Assembly: GCF_004122735.1 (NCBI RefSeq) | Contig: NZ_SDIF01000026.1 | Location: 1-64,000, forward strand | Length of the DNA stretch: 64,000 bases | Direction: 5' to 3' | Source: Streptomyces sioyaensis | Lineage (GTDB): Bacteria; Actinomycetota; Actinomycetes; Streptomycetales; Streptomycetaceae | Part shown: positions 37,277-56,654 of the stretch, piece after piece | How positions within the stretch are numbered: position 1 is the stretch's first letter | Layout: the number at the start of each line of letters is the position of its first letter | The notes under the pieces: model-generated | Database searches by the model: none | The model's input: the letters and a program-made list of their open reading frames with translations, nothing else | Told to the model about the DNA's origin: nothing | Position numbers and translations under genes: made by a program

Positions 37277-37926
37277 CAGGCGTCGCTCCCTTCGGTCTCA
37301 GCGGCCTTGGGGCCAGACACGAAGGACTCGAAGGCGGCCTTGGTGAAGACCACGTCGTCGGAGACGAGCACGTCGTACGTGTTCAGCTGGCCCGGCTCCA
37401 GGATGTGAACCTGGGGCAGGTTGCGGGCGGACAGCCACGCGGCCTCGTCGCTGCGCTCGGCGACCAGGAGCACGTTCTTGCGCTCGCTGACCTTGCCGAG
37501 GAGAGCCTTGGCGGCCTTGGTGGAGATGTCGCCCTCGACCACGCCGGAAACGACGTGGATACGGCTGTTGCGGGCCCGGTCGGTGAGGGCACCGCGCAGG
37601 GCGGCGGCCTTCATCTTCTTCGGGGTCCGCTGGCTGTAGTCACGCGGCACGGGGCCGTGGACGATGCCACCGCCGGCGAACTGCGGCGCACGGGTCGAAC
37701 CCTGACGCGCCCGGCCGGTGCCCTTCTGGCGGTACGGCTTCTTGCCACCGCCGCGGACCTCGCCGCGAGTCTTGGTCTTGTGCGTGCCCTGACGGGCCGC
37801 GGCCAGCTGTGCGACAACGACCTGGTGGATCAGCGGAACGCTGACCTTGGCGTCGAAGATCTCCGCGGGGAGCTCGACGGACCCGGCCTTGTCGCCTGCC
37901 GGCGAAAGGATGTCAATGGTGCTCAT
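37276..37926 (-). CDS. rplD: 50S ribosomal protein L4
   Basis: The 216-aa L4 has the tunnel loop [31 protein letters not shown], the macrolide-contact region, without visible change. In E. coli L4 represses the S10 operon by attenuation in its leader. Whether the leader hairpins at 38958-39032 act the same way is not known. Confidence 0.97.
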   Translation of the reverse strand: MSTIDILSPAGDKAGSVELPAEIFDAKVSVPLIHQVVVAQLAAARQGTHKTKTRGEVRGGGKKPYRQKGTGRARQGSTRAPQFAGGGIVHGPVPRDYSQRTPKKMKAAALRGALTDRARNSRIHVVSGVVEGDISTKAAKALLGKVSERKNVLLVAERSDEAAWLSARNLPQVHILEPGQLNTYDVLVSDDVVFTKAAFESFVSGPKAAETEGSDA

Positions 37927-37934
37927 CGGTTACC

Positions 37935-38579
37935 TCAGGCCCCCTTGGCCGCGGTACGGACCAGGACGAGGCCGCCGTTCGGACCAGGAACTGCGCCCTT
38001 GATGAGCAGCAGCCCCTTCTCCGCGTCAACGGCGTGGACGGTCAGGTTCTGGGTGGTGACCCGCTCATTGCCCATACGGCCGGCCATCCGCATGCCCTTG
38101 AACACGCGGCCCGGGGTGGCGCAGCCACCGATGGAGCCCGGCTTACGGTGCACACGGTGGGCACCGTGGGACGCCTTGCCGCCGTGGAAGCCGTGACGCT
38201 TCATGACGCCGGCGAAGCCCTTGCCCTTGCTCTTGCCGGTCACGTCCACCTTGACGCCGGACTCGAAGGTCTCAGCGGTCAGCTCCTGGCCGAGGGTGTA
38301 CTCACCGGCGTCGGGAGTACGGACCTCGACGAGGTGACGACGGGGGGTGACGTCGGCCTTCGCGAAGTGGCCCTTGAGGGGCTTGTTCACCTTGCGCGGG
38401 TCGATCTCGCCGAAGGCGATCTGGACGGAGTCGTAACCGTCCTGGTCATTGGTGCGCACCTGGGTAACGACACAGGGGCCGGCCTTGACCACAGTGACCG
38501 GGACGACACGGTTGTTCTCGTCCCAGACCTGGGTCATGCCGAGCTTCTCGCCCAGGATGCCCTTGATCTGCTTAGCCAT
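37935..38579 (-). CDS. rplC: 50S ribosomal protein L3
   Basis: The 214-aa L3 starts [22 protein letters not shown]. It has the long loop to the peptidyl-transferase centre ([33 protein letters not shown]). It lies 14 nt after rpsJ and 8 nt before rplD. Confidence 0.97.
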   Translation of the reverse strand: MAKQIKGILGEKLGMTQVWDENNRVVPVTVVKAGPCVVTQVRTNDQDGYDSVQIAFGEIDPRKVNKPLKGHFAKADVTPRRHLVEVRTPDAGEYTLGQELTAETFESGVKVDVTGKSKGKGFAGVMKRHGFHGGKASHGAHRVHRKPGSIGGCATPGRVFKGMRMAGRMGNERVTTQNLTVHAVDAEKGLLLIKGAVPGPNGGLVLVRTAAKGA

Positions 38580-38593
38580 CTCTTCCGCGCCTC

Positions 38594-38902
38594 TCAGAGC
38601 TTGATCTCGATGTCAACGCCGGCCGGAAGGTCCAGGCGCATCAGCGAGTCAACGGTCTTGGGCGTCGGGTCGAGGATGTCGATCAGGCGCTTGTGCGTGC
38701 GCATCTCGAAGTGCTCGCGCGAGTCCTTGTACTTGTGCGGCGACTTGATGACGCAGTACACGTTCTTTTCAGTGGGCAGCGGCACCGGGCCCGCGACCGA
38801 CGCACCAGTGCGGGTCACCGTCTCGACGATCTTCTTCGCCGAGGAGTCGATGACCTCGTGGTCGTAGGCCTTGAGCCGGATGCGGATCTTCTGTCCCGCC
38901 AT
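38594..38902 (-). CDS. rpsJ: 30S ribosomal protein S10
   Basis: The 102-aa S10 (NusE) also partners NusB in antitermination. It has [24 protein letters not shown] and [38 protein letters not shown] 38902 has only a weak AGGA about 14 nt upstream. It is the first gene of the S10 operon; the leader has several hairpins, one of them shared with rpsL. Confidence 0.97.
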   Translation of the reverse strand: MAGQKIRIRLKAYDHEVIDSSAKKIVETVTRTGASVAGPVPLPTEKNVYCVIKSPHKYKDSREHFEMRTHKRLIDILDPTPKTVDSLMRLDLPAGVDIEIKL

Positions 38903-38957
38903 GGCTACTTCGTAGTCCTGTCTCTCGTAACGCTCTGGGACCCGGGAGGTTCGCGTT

Positions 38958-38987
38958 CTTCTCCGACCCACGCGGTCGGGCGTGTCG
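38958..38987 (-). promoter_or_regulatory. 30-nt leader element shared by rpsJ and rpsL (rpsJ copy)
   Basis: In the minus-strand RNA this is CGACAC, then G, then an 18-nt hairpin CCCGACC-GCGT-GGGTCGG, then AGAAG. It matches the element at 43736-43765 before rpsL at 28 of 30 positions. It lies 55 nt before the rpsJ start. Confidence 0.75.
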
Positions 38988-39002
38988 CGCCCCTTCTCGT
39001 AA

Positions 39003-39032
39003 ATCTCCGCAGGGGAGATCCTTCAAGAAGGA
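39003..39032 (-). other. Two further hairpins in the S10 leader
   Basis: ATCTCC (39003-39008) pairs with GGAGAT (39014-39019), and TCCTT (39019-39023) with AAGGA (39028-39032) around a 4-nt loop. They precede the shared hairpin at 38958-38987 in the RNA. The 429-nt gap 38903-39331 holds these, the tuf terminator and presumably a promoter; I see no further gene there. Confidence 0.5.
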
Positions 39033-39249
39033 GAGGCAGGGGAAGAACACCCACCGGGCGCCTGGCCGAGGCACCCCGCTGACGCTTCCCGGAAGATTCC
39101 CGTATTTCCGACCCTGAGAAGGGACGACGAATACCTGGGACTCGCTTCCGGTCCTCCCGGCGGGAGGCGCGCAGCATCGGCACTCAACCGAGCAACCTGG
39201 ACAGTGTGCCATACCCGGCATGCCCAAGGCCAATCGGACCCCAACTGTC

Positions 39250-39287
39250 AAGGAGCCCCGCCCACCTGATGGTGGACGGGGCTCCTT
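39250..39287 (-). terminator. Terminator after tuf
   Basis: A 17-bp stem, 39250-39266 with 39271-39287 around TGAT, lies 45 nt past the tuf stop. Its only imperfect pair is G-U in the minus-strand RNA. It separates the str operon from the S10 operon. Confidence 0.88.
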
Positions 39288-39331
39288 GTGAGCTCCGGGG
39301 AGCTACAACCGGATCAACCGGATCAGCGAAA

Positions 39332-40525
<1,194 letters not shown>

Positions 40526-40683
40526 TGGGGTCCTCCTGTGGAGTGGTTCTGTACGCCTTACTCATCGGCGCCAGGTGATCTTTGCTGGGGTGCCGGCTGA
40601 CGGGGCAAACCTCACGGTTGCGGGGATTACCCCGTCAGACGGTGTCAAGCCTAAAGCGTGTTCCGACTCTCGGGAGACGGGAC

Positions 40684-42804
<2,121 letters not shown>

Positions 42805-42843
42805 AGTGGCTCAATCTTCTCTCGGTCTCGATGTGGGTTGCGA

Positions 42844-43314
42844 CTACCAGCGGTAGTGCGCGAAGGCCTTGTTGGACTCGGCCATCTTGTGCGTGTCCTC
42901 ACGCTTCTTGACCGAAGCGCCGAGGCCGTTGGAGGCGTCGAGCAGTTCGTTCATGAGGCGCTCGGTCATGGTCTTCTCGCGGCGGGCGCGGGAGTAGCCC
43001 ACGAGCCAGCGGAGCGAGAGGGTGGCGGCACGGCCGGGCTTGACCTCGACCGGGACCTGGTAGGTCGCGCCACCGACGCGGCGGGACTTGACCTCAAGGG
43101 TCGGCTTGATGTTCTCGAGCGCGCGCTTGAGCGTGATGACCGGGTCGTTACCGGTCTTCTCGCGCAGACCCTCCATGGCGCCGTAGACGATGCGCTCAGC
43201 GGTGGAGCGCTTGCCGTTCAGCAGCACCTTGTTGATGAGGGAGGTCACCAGAGGAGAACCGTAGACCGGGTCGATGATGACCGGGCGCTTCGGGGCGGGG
43301 CCCTTACGAGGCAT
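42844..43314 (-). CDS. rpsG: 30S ribosomal protein S7
   Basis: The 156-aa S7 initiates 30S head assembly. It has [34 protein letters not shown] and the C-terminal [20 protein letters not shown]. It starts 3 nt after the rpsL stop; S7 is the usual str-operon repressor in other bacteria. Confidence 0.97.
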   Translation of the reverse strand: MPRKGPAPKRPVIIDPVYGSPLVTSLINKVLLNGKRSTAERIVYGAMEGLREKTGNDPVITLKRALENIKPTLEVKSRRVGGATYQVPVEVKPGRAATLSLRWLVGYSRARREKTMTERLMNELLDASNGLGASVKKREDTHKMAESNKAFAHYRW

Positions 43315-43316
43315 TC

Positions 43317-43688
43317 TTACTTCTCCTTCTTGGCGCCGTAGCGGCTGCGAGCCTGCTTGCGGTTCTTGACGCCCTGCGTGTCGAGGGAGCCGCGGATGAT
43401 CTTGTACCGAACACCCGGCAGGTCCTTCACACGACCACCACGCACGAGCACGATCGAGTGCTCCTGCAGGTTGTGGCCCTCACCCGGAATGTAAGCGGTG
43501 ACCTCGATCCCGCTGGTCAGACGCACACGCGCGACCTTACGCAGGGCCGAGTTCGGCTTCTTCGGGGTGGTCGTGAAAACACGCGTGCAGACGCCACGGC
43601 GCTGGGGGGAACCCTCGAGCGCGGGCGTCTTGTTCTTCTCGACCTTGTCCTGCCGGCCCTTGCGGACCAGCTGCTGGATCGTAGGCAC
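43317..43688 (-). CDS. rpsL: 30S ribosomal protein S12
   Basis: The 123-aa S12 is in the decoding centre. Lys43 ([13 protein letters not shown]) and Lys88 ([12 protein letters not shown]), the known streptomycin-resistance positions in Streptomyces, are both Lys, so the allele is the sensitive type. It starts at GTG 43688. It opens the str operon with a leader of about 215 nt if the promoter at 43912-43940 is used. Confidence 0.98.
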   Translation of the reverse strand: MPTIQQLVRKGRQDKVEKNKTPALEGSPQRRGVCTRVFTTTPKKPNSALRKVARVRLTSGIEVTAYIPGEGHNLQEHSIVLVRGGRVKDLPGVRYKIIRGSLDTQGVKNRKQARSRYGAKKEK

Positions 43689-43735
43689 CGTTTCTCCGGT
43701 TTCTGTGTGCCAGTCTCGGTAAAGCTAACCTGGAA

Positions 43736-43765
43736 CTTCCCCGACCCACGCGGTCGGGTGTGTCG
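43736..43765 (-). promoter_or_regulatory. 30-nt leader element shared by rpsL and rpsJ (rpsL copy)
   Basis: This is the partner of 38958-38987: CGACAC, A, then CCCGACC-GCGT-GGGTCGG, then GGAAG in the minus-strand RNA. It is 47 nt before the rpsL start and well downstream of the predicted promoter, so it is part of the transcript. Confidence 0.75.
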
Positions 43766-43911
43766 AATACTGCAGTCCGATCCCTCGCTGGAACGAGCGT
43801 GGCGGCAGATTGCGGTGTCAAAACCTGGCTTCCGTACTGAGGGCACTCCCGGCCGAAAGCTCGGGAGATTGCGCGCACGGCAGCCCAGGGACACCCCAGG
43901 CACAAGGTCAG

Positions 43912-43940
43912 AGCGTACCTACCGCATTGGCTGCGGTCAA
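43912..43940 (-). promoter_or_regulatory. Predicted promoter of the str operon
   Basis: TTGACC (43940-43935) and TACGCT (43917-43912) are separated by 17 bp on the minus strand, within a TTTTGACC context. A TTGACA at 43821-43816 nearer the gene lacks a matching -10. The 390-nt gap 43689-44078 contains this promoter and the rpsL leader. Confidence 0.6.
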
Positions 43941-44078
43941 AACAAATGCACACGCGAAGGACACGCCGGACTCCACACGGCGTTGCGGCCACCGTAGTGC
44001 GATCTACGGCCGTACGGAAGAAGGCGCCGCGCCCCCGCTGCCGCCCCCGCGCGGCCCGCCCGAGCCCCCGGACAGGTC

Positions 44079-44618
44079 CTAGAGACCGGACACGGCCAGG
44101 AGGATCGACAGCAGGAAGAACAGCGACCAGCCACCGATGCCCAGCCAGCCGAGCACCAGCCCCGCGAGGGCCTGTCCGTCCCCGCGCTCGCCGGTGCGGC
44201 GGATCTCGGCGCGCGCCTTGTGCCCCAGGATCACGGCCGGGATCGCCGTCAGCCCCCACGTCACCGGCGTCATGATCCCGCAGACCAGCGCGCCGGTCGC
44301 CGAGCTGTTCGTCGACACCGGGGCCGGCATCTGCATCGGCATGAACGTCGCCGGCACCGGCCGCTGCGGCAGGAACTGCGCCTGCGGCACCGGTCCCTGC
44401 GGCAGATCCGCGACCAGCATCTGCAGTTCGGCATGGGTCTGTGCGTGGTAGGCCCGCGCGATCCGCTGCTCGTACTCCGGCTGTTGCAGCCGCCCCTCGG
44501 CGAATCCTGCCTTGAGCACATCGACCGCCCGCTCACGATCGGCGTGCGAGGCACGCATGACAGGCACCTGATTCGACGGCTGAGCGGGCTGCCCACCCTG
44601 CCACGGCTGGAATGCCAC
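44079..44618 (-). CDS. DUF1707/DUF4190-type membrane protein
   Basis: The 179-aa product is read from GTG 44618, with GGGGGAGGTT 8 nt upstream; the longer frame is not needed. A DUF1707-like motif (MRASHADRERAVDVLKAGFAEGRLQQPEYEQRIARAY) is followed by a Pro/Gln-rich linker. A DUF4190-like pair of transmembrane helices (about residues 108-130 and 155-178) contains ILGHKARAEIRRTGERGDG in the loop between them. The role of these small actinobacterial membrane proteins is unknown. It lies alone between rpoC and rpsL in the same direction. Confidence 0.82.
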   Translation of the reverse strand: MAFQPWQGGQPAQPSNQVPVMRASHADRERAVDVLKAGFAEGRLQQPEYEQRIARAYHAQTHAELQMLVADLPQGPVPQAQFLPQRPVPATFMPMQMPAPVSTNSSATGALVCGIMTPVTWGLTAIPAVILGHKARAEIRRTGERGDGQALAGLVLGWLGIGGWSLFFLLSILLAVSGL

Positions 44619-44739
44619 TTCGCGAACCTCCCCCCGCTCGACAGTTCTCCCCATCTTCTCATCAGAGACGCAGAGATGGGCGGACAAGTTCCCCGCGCGG
44701 CCCACGACCGCGGGGACCACACTCCGGCCCCGCACGCCG

Positions 44740-44773
44740 CAGGGCGGCCACCCCGTAAGGGATGGCCGCCCTG
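44740..44773 (-). terminator. Terminator of rpoBC
   Basis: The arms 44740-44754 and 44759-44773 (15 bp, GTAA loop) lie 22 nt past the rpoC stop. The one imperfect pair is G-U only in the minus-strand RNA. Confidence 0.88.
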
Positions 44774-44794
44774 TTGCTGTCGTACGGACCAGGC

Positions 44795-48694
<3,900 letters not shown>

Positions 48695-48753
48695 TATGCG
48701 TCAATCCCTCTCAGGGTTGTAAGTCTTGGGGTCTGAAACGGGGGTCCTGGGGC

Positions 48754-48786
48754 CGGCCGGGGGAGCCATCGCTGGCTCCCCGGCCG
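48754..48786 (-). other. Hairpin between rpoB and rpoC
   Basis: CGGCCGGGGGAGCCA (48754-48768) pairs with TGGCTCCCCGGCCG (48773-48786) over about 14 bp with one bulged G and a 4-nt loop. It begins 9 nt after the rpoB stop. As rpoB and rpoC must be made in equal amounts, it is more likely an RNA-processing or stability element than a terminator. Confidence 0.6.
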
Positions 48787-48794
48787 AACTCCCG

Positions 48795-52277
<3,483 letters not shown>

Positions 52278-52809
52278 GAGGGGGTCCTTCCGAGGGCTCG
52301 GACTCACTACGCGCGTACCGGTCCCGAACCGAACAGACTGAGGGAGAGCCCAGGTCAGGGCGGTTCTTCAGCTTTGCTCGGGCTCGGGTATGCCCCTGGT
52401 GACGGGCAGGGAGCAGCTAACAGGCAGCGCAAAGGGTCAGTGTAGCCACTCGGCCCACTGATGTCCAGAGCGAGTTTCCGGAGACCGGTTCAGCACCGTG
52501 ATACCGATCTTCTCCCTCCGGGAGGTCATGTCCTCCGCACCGGAGGAAGCCCTCGTTTGTTCTTCTCAATGCCCTGCGCCTGCCGAAAGCCCTGCGCCAG
52601 TGGCGCACACCGATGCTTCCCTCTTCGTCGGCGATCCATGCCTCGAACCCTGGATCGCTTCTGCGTCGCGTCCCGAGAATTGCGCGCCGCGTCCGGTTCG
52701 TCAAGGCCCCCCACCTCTGGGAGATCGTCACATGGGGGCAGGTCCGGGCAACGAAGATCACCATACTCGCACGCAGGCGCGAGGCAATGCAGCCGTGACG
52801 AGCACGCCG
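52278..52809 (-). other. rpoB upstream region without genes
   Basis: No ORF with the expected codon bias lies between rpoB and the rplL terminator. The region includes a palindrome CCTCCGGGAGG near 52525 and a TTAGCT-type sequence at about 52417-52422 on the minus strand that might be a -10. It is the natural place for an rpoB promoter. Confidence 0.4.
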
Positions 52810-52841
52810 AAGGGCGACCACCCGCATGGGTGATCGCCCTT
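52810..52841 (-). terminator. Terminator of rplJL
   Basis: AAGGGCGACCACCC (52810-52823) pairs with GGGTGATCGCCCTT (52828-52841) over 14 bp around GCAT, 57 nt past the rplL stop. One G-U in the minus-strand RNA. Confidence 0.85.
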
Positions 52842-52897
52842 GGCTGGTGCCCCTGACGCCTCAGGCGCTCAGGACGTGAGTCGGAGACTCAGTGAAG

Positions 52898-53284
52898 TCA
52901 CTTGACCTCGACGGAGGCGCCGGCGCCCTTGAGGGACTCGGCAGCCTTCTCGGCGGCGTCCTTGGCGACCTTCTCGAGGACCGGCTTCGGGGTGCCGTCG
53001 ACGAGGTCCTTGGCCTCCTTCAGGCCCAGGGAGGTCAGCTCACGCACGACCTTGATGACCTGGATCTTCTTGTCGCCCGCACCGGTGAGGATGACGTCGA
53101 ACTCGTCCTTCTCCTCCTCGGCGGCGGCGGCCGGGGCGGCCGGGCCACCGGCGGCGGCAACGGCGACCGGGGCGGCGGCCTCGACGTCGAACTTGTCCTC
53201 GAACGCCTTCACGAACTCGGAGAGCTCGATGAGGGTCATCTCCTCGAACTGCGCGAGCAGGTCTTCCTGGCTGAGCTTCGCCAT
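52898..53284 (-). CDS. rplL: 50S ribosomal protein L7/L12
   Basis: The 128-aa stalk protein has the N-terminal dimer/L10-binding helices ([29 protein letters not shown]), a flexible Ala-rich hinge ([16 protein letters not shown]) and the C-terminal factor-binding domain ([36 protein letters not shown]). It is 84 nt after rplJ. Confidence 0.97.
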   Translation of the reverse strand: MAKLSQEDLLAQFEEMTLIELSEFVKAFEDKFDVEAAAPVAVAAAGGPAAPAAAAEEEKDEFDVILTGAGDKKIQVIKVVRELTSLGLKEAKDLVDGTPKPVLEKVAKDAAEKAAESLKGAGASVEVK

Positions 53285-53368
53285 GGTGGCGGTCCTTCCA
53301 CTAATTCGGCTGGTGCCGGATGTACATGTCTGGCGGGCGTACTTCGGGCCCGCTGGGCGTCCGAGTGA

Positions 53369-53920
53369 TTACTCGGCAGCCTCGGCGGGAGCCGGCGTAC
53401 CGGCACCGCCCTGCTCGACCTTGCTGCGAAGCGCGTCCGCGGTGCGGGCGAACTTCGTGAGCGGGGCCTGGAGGGTCGCCGCGGCCTTGGCCGTGGACGC
53501 CTTCAGCGCACCCGCCAGCTTGGCGAGCAGAACCTCACGGGACTCAAGGTCCGCAAGCTTCTTGATCTCGTCGGCAGACAGCGCCTTGCCGTCAAGGACA
53601 CCGCCCTTGATGACGAGAGAGGGGTTCTCCTTGGCGAAGTCACGAAGACCCTTCGCCGCCGTGACCGGGTCACCGGTCACGAAGGCGACAGCGGTCGAGC
53701 CCTTGAGGTGCTCGTCCAGCTGAATCCCGGCCTCCTTGGCCGCGATCTTGGTCAGCGTGTTCTTCACCACACGGTACTGAGCGTTCTCGCCGAGAGAACG
53801 ACGCAGCTCCTTGAGCTGCGCCACAGTCAGTCCGGTGTAAGAAGTCACAACAGCTGCGTGCGAGTCGCGGAGCTTCTCCGTGATCTCCGCAACGGCTGCG
53901 TTCTTGTCAGACGTCGCCAT
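53369..53920 (-). CDS. rplJ: 50S ribosomal protein L10
   Basis: The 183-aa stalk base starts [20 protein letters not shown] at ATG 53920, with GGAGG about 9-10 nt upstream. It has [21 protein letters not shown] and an Ala-rich C-terminal helix that holds L7/L12 dimers. In other bacteria the L10-L12 complex represses its own leader; the leader here has an 8-bp hairpin at 53978-54004. Confidence 0.96.
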   Translation of the reverse strand: MATSDKNAAVAEITEKLRDSHAAVVTSYTGLTVAQLKELRRSLGENAQYRVVKNTLTKIAAKEAGIQLDEHLKGSTAVAFVTGDPVTAAKGLRDFAKENPSLVIKGGVLDGKALSADEIKKLADLESREVLLAKLAGALKASTAKAAATLQAPLTKFARTADALRSKVEQGGAGTPAPAEAAE

Positions 53921-53977
53921 GAGCCTCGGCCTCCTTCCGGGTGATGAGGACCGCGCAGAAGGGGCTGGGCAAAACAA

Positions 53978-54004
53978 ACGCCCCGGCGCAGGCGCACGGG
54001 GCGT
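53978..54004 (-). other. Hairpin in the rplJ leader
   Basis: ACGCCCCG (53978-53985) pairs perfectly with CGGGGCGT (53997-54004). It lies 58 nt before the rplJ start within a transcript expected to begin near 54138. It is a candidate part of an L10-binding leader. Confidence 0.5.
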
Positions 54005-54144
54005 ACTCAACCGAAACGGAATTCCGTCCGGGAGTTCATCCATACACGCCTGCGCAGGCCGTCCGCAGCTAGCGGATCCTTCGGCCACCACACGCCCGGA
54101 GTTCGGACGCGCAGAGACAACCAGCGGTCTTTGGCTTCCGGGAA

Positions 54145-54174
54145 AAGATACGGGAGCGGACTGCGGTCAGGCAA
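54145..54174 (-). promoter_or_regulatory. Predicted rplJL promoter
   Basis: TTGCCT (54174-54169) and TATCTT (54150-54145) are 18 bp apart on the minus strand, immediately downstream of the lipoprotein-gene terminator. The resulting leader would be about 215 nt; the 320-nt gap 53921-54240 has no gene. Confidence 0.6.
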
Positions 54175-54178
54175 ATCC

Positions 54179-54214
54179 GCCTGAGCGGGGGCATCCGTGC
54201 GCCCCCGCTCAGGC
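54179..54214 (-). terminator. Terminator of the lipoprotein gene
   Basis: GCCTGAGCGGGGGC (54179-54192) and GCCCCCGCTCAGGC (54201-54214) form a perfect 14-bp stem 26 nt after the stop at 54241. Confidence 0.85.
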
Positions 54215-54240
54215 CGTCACACGCGCTTCTGCGGTGCCGG

Positions 54241-55104
54241 TCAGGCGCCGGGCGCGGTCGTCGTCTGGCTCGCCGGCGGCGGGGCCACGTCGACCTTGGT
54301 GCCGTAGTCCGAGAAGAGCGCCGTGGAACTGCTGGGCTGCTTGCCGCCGAGCTTCTCCACCTTCTTGACCAGCAGGTTGTCGGCGTCGATCCAGACGTCG
54401 AGCTGCTCGCTCTTCGCGCCGCCCTTTGCGAGCTGCTTCTGGACCAGGTCACGGACCGACTTGCTGACCTTGCCGCTCAGCTGGTCCATCGTGACGGTGC
54501 CGGTGTAGTGCGTCGCCTGGACGCCGTTCACGGCCTCCTTGCCGACGGCCTTGGCCGTGCCGGAGGCGATCAGCAGCTCGATCGGCTGGCTCGGGTTCGC
54601 GTTCTGCAGGACGTCCTGGAACAGCGTGCCGGAGCCGCCCAGCTGCTTCGAGAGCGTCGCGTACGAGTACTTCATCCAGGGCTTGCTGCTCGCACCGGGC
54701 ATGGCCGCGCCCATGTTCATGTACACGGCGTCCTTGGTGTAGATCGCCTTGATCGGCTTACCGGGGCTCCCCCCGCCGGTCATGGTGTTCTCCACGTTCA
54801 TCTGCATGCCCTGCGTCCAGTCCAGCCCGCCCTTGGTGGACTGCTTCACCTGGCCGTTGGTGGTGGTCGTGGTCGTCGAGCCGTCGATCTTCGCGGTCTT
54901 CTTGCCCGAGGTCGCCTCCTGGGCGGCCTTCAGCGCGTCCACCGGGTTCTGCGCCGGGTCCTGCTTGCCGCCCGCCGTGTCGCTGCTCCCGCCGCTGCTG
55001 CTGCCGCCGCCGGAGGCCTTGCCGCCGTCGTCGTTACAGGCGCTCAGGCTGCCCACCAACATCACTGCACCCGCCACGGCGGCGGCTATACGCGTGCTAC
55101 GCAC
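54241..55104 (-). CDS. Exported lipoprotein of LppX/LprG-like size
   Basis: The 287-aa product starts at GTG 55104, behind GGGGGAG. The signal peptide ends in the lipobox LSAC (Cys23), followed by a Gly/Ser-rich linker. The mature part (TSGKKTAKIDGSTTTTTTNGQVKQS...MKYSYATLSKQ...VQATHYTGTVTMDQL...VWIDADNLLVKKVE) follows the beta-sheet pattern of actinobacterial lipid-carrier lipoproteins such as LppX/LprG. A role in carrying a lipid or sensing the envelope is inference. It sits alone between rplA and rplJ, a place conserved in streptomycetes as far as I recall. Confidence 0.78.
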   Translation of the reverse strand: MRSTRIAAAVAGAVMLVGSLSACNDDGGKASGGGSSSGGSSDTAGGKQDPAQNPVDALKAAQEATSGKKTAKIDGSTTTTTTNGQVKQSTKGGLDWTQGMQMNVENTMTGGGSPGKPIKAIYTKDAVYMNMGAAMPGASSKPWMKYSYATLSKQLGGSGTLFQDVLQNANPSQPIELLIASGTAKAVGKEAVNGVQATHYTGTVTMDQLSGKVSKSVRDLVQKQLAKGGAKSEQLDVWIDADNLLVKKVEKLGGKQPSSSTALFSDYGTKVDVAPPPASQTTTAPGA

Positions 55105-55172
55105 GTGAGGCTCCCCCTTAGATCATCTTTATGGACCTCGGGGCGACTGTAATGCAGGGCACCGACAGCACA

Positions 55173-55218
55173 CGCGTCAGGCCCCGTCCCTCCCGGAGGA
55201 GAGACGGGGCCTGACGCG
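55173..55218 (-). terminator. Terminator of rplKA
   Basis: CGCGTCAGGCCCCGTC (55173-55188) pairs perfectly with GACGGGGCCTGACGCG (55203-55218), a 16-bp stem 35 nt past the rplA stop. Confidence 0.85.
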
Positions 55219-55252
55219 ATGCAGACGCGCTACGAGGCGCTGATCAAGGAGA

Positions 55253-55969
55253 TCAGACGGCCTCGTCCTCGACGAGGAGGTTGCGGGTGCGGTTGGCGTC
55301 CAGCGGGATGCCGGGGCCCATCGTGGTGGTGATGGTGGCCTTCTTGATGTAGCGGCCCTTGGCGGCGGACGGCTTGAGGCGGGTGATCTCCTCAAGGGCC
55401 GCGGCGTAGTTCTCCACCAGCTTGGTCTCGTCGAAGGAGACCTTGCCGATGATGAAGTGGAGGTTCGCGTGCTTGTCCACGCGGAACTCGATCTTGCCGC
55501 CCTTGATGTCGGTGACAGCCTTGGCGACATCCGGGGTGACGGTGCCGGTCTTCGGGTTCGGCATCAGACCACGCGGACCGAGCACGCGGCCGAGGCGGCC
55601 GACCTTGCCCATGAGGTCCGGGGTGGCGACGACGGCGTCGAAGTCCAGACGGCCCTTGGAGACCTCGTCGATCAGTTCGTCCGAGCCGACGATGTCGGCG
55701 CCGGCGGCTTCCGCGGCCGCAGCACGGTCACCGGTCGCGAAGACCAGGACCCGGGCGGTCTTACCGGTGCCGTGCGGGAGGTTCACGGTGCCACGGACCA
55801 TCTGGTCGGCCTTGCGCGGGTCGACGCCCAGACGCATGGCAACCTCGACGGTCGCGTCGAACTTGACGGAGGCGGTGTCCTTGGCGAGACGGACGGCCTC
55901 GAGGGGGGCGTACACACGCTCCCGGTCGATCTTCGCGTCCGCGTTGCGAAGAGTCTTGCTGCGCTTCAC
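55253..55969 (-). CDS. rplA: 50S ribosomal protein L1
   Basis: The 238-aa L1 stalk protein has [41 protein letters not shown] and the late [19 protein letters not shown]. It starts at GTG 55969. In many bacteria L1 represses the rplKA mRNA. It is 82 nt after rplK. Confidence 0.97.
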   Translation of the reverse strand: MKRSKTLRNADAKIDRERVYAPLEAVRLAKDTASVKFDATVEVAMRLGVDPRKADQMVRGTVNLPHGTGKTARVLVFATGDRAAAAEAAGADIVGSDELIDEVSKGRLDFDAVVATPDLMGKVGRLGRVLGPRGLMPNPKTGTVTPDVAKAVTDIKGGKIEFRVDKHANLHFIIGKVSFDETKLVENYAAALEEITRLKPSAAKGRYIKKATITTTMGPGIPLDANRTRNLLVEDEAV

Positions 55970-56051
55970 TTCTGCTCCTGGTGCAGTGGGGTGGAGTCGT
56001 GGTGCGGACCAGCGCCTGGTCCTGCCACGGGGTGCCGAACGAGGCTGGAGG

Positions 56052-56486
56052 TCAGCCCTCGATCGTGATGCCCATGGAACGGGCGGTGCCAGCGATGATC
56101 TTCTCGGCGGAGTCGAGGTCGTTGGCGCTCAGGTCGGGCATCTTGGTGGTGGCGATGTCGCGGACCTGGTCGCGGGTGATCTTGGCGACCTTGGTCTTGT
56201 GCGGCTCGCCGGAGCCCTTCTCCACGCCCGCGGCCTTCAGGATGAGCTTCGCGGCCGGCGGAGTCTTGGTGATGAAGGTGAAGGAACGGTCTTCGTAGAC
56301 CGTGATCTCCACCGGCACGACCATGCCACGCTGCGACTCGGTCGCGGCGTTGTAGGCCTTGCAGAACTCCATGATGTTGACGCCGTGCTGACCCAGCGCG
56401 GGGCCGACCGGCGGAGCCGGGTTTGCGGCACCGGCCTGGATCTGGAGCTTGATGAGCCCCGTGACCTTCTTCTTCTTGGGAGGCAT
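56052..56486 (-). CDS. rplK: 50S ribosomal protein L11
   Basis: The 144-aa L11 has the Pro-rich N-terminal domain ([31 protein letters not shown]), which contacts thiopeptides and is needed for RelA activation, and the C-terminal 23S-binding domain. No deletion of the type seen in relC mutants is present. ATG 56486. Confidence 0.97.
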   Translation of the reverse strand: MPPKKKKVTGLIKLQIQAGAANPAPPVGPALGQHGVNIMEFCKAYNAATESQRGMVVPVEITVYEDRSFTFITKTPPAAKLILKAAGVEKGSGEPHKTKVAKITRDQVRDIATTKMPDLSANDLDSAEKIIAGTARSMGITIEG

Positions 56487-56557
56487 GCTCTCTCCGGGTC
56501 CTAGTGAGAGGTGTTTCGCCGATCCACCCGGTCATCCGGATGGAGGCATACCGCACA

Positions 56558-56585
56558 ACGATAACGGGTAGGGTCGTGCGGCCAA
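56558..56585 (-). promoter_or_regulatory. Predicted rplKA promoter
   Basis: TTGGCC (56585-56580) and TATCGT (56563-56558) are 16 bp apart on the minus strand, just after the hairpin that follows nusG. Confidence 0.5.
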
Positions 56586-56593
56586 AAACCGAG

Positions 56594-56626
56594 CAGGTCA
56601 GACCGGCTGTGAGCCCGTCTGACCTG
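56594..56626 (-). terminator. Terminator after nusG
   Basis: CAGGTCAGAC (56594-56603) pairs perfectly with GTCTGACCTG (56617-56626), 28 nt past the nusG stop. The 13-nt loop is long, so its strength is uncertain. Confidence 0.7.
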
Positions 56627-56654
56627 GTCGATTTGGCTGGTGGTCCGGAAGAAC

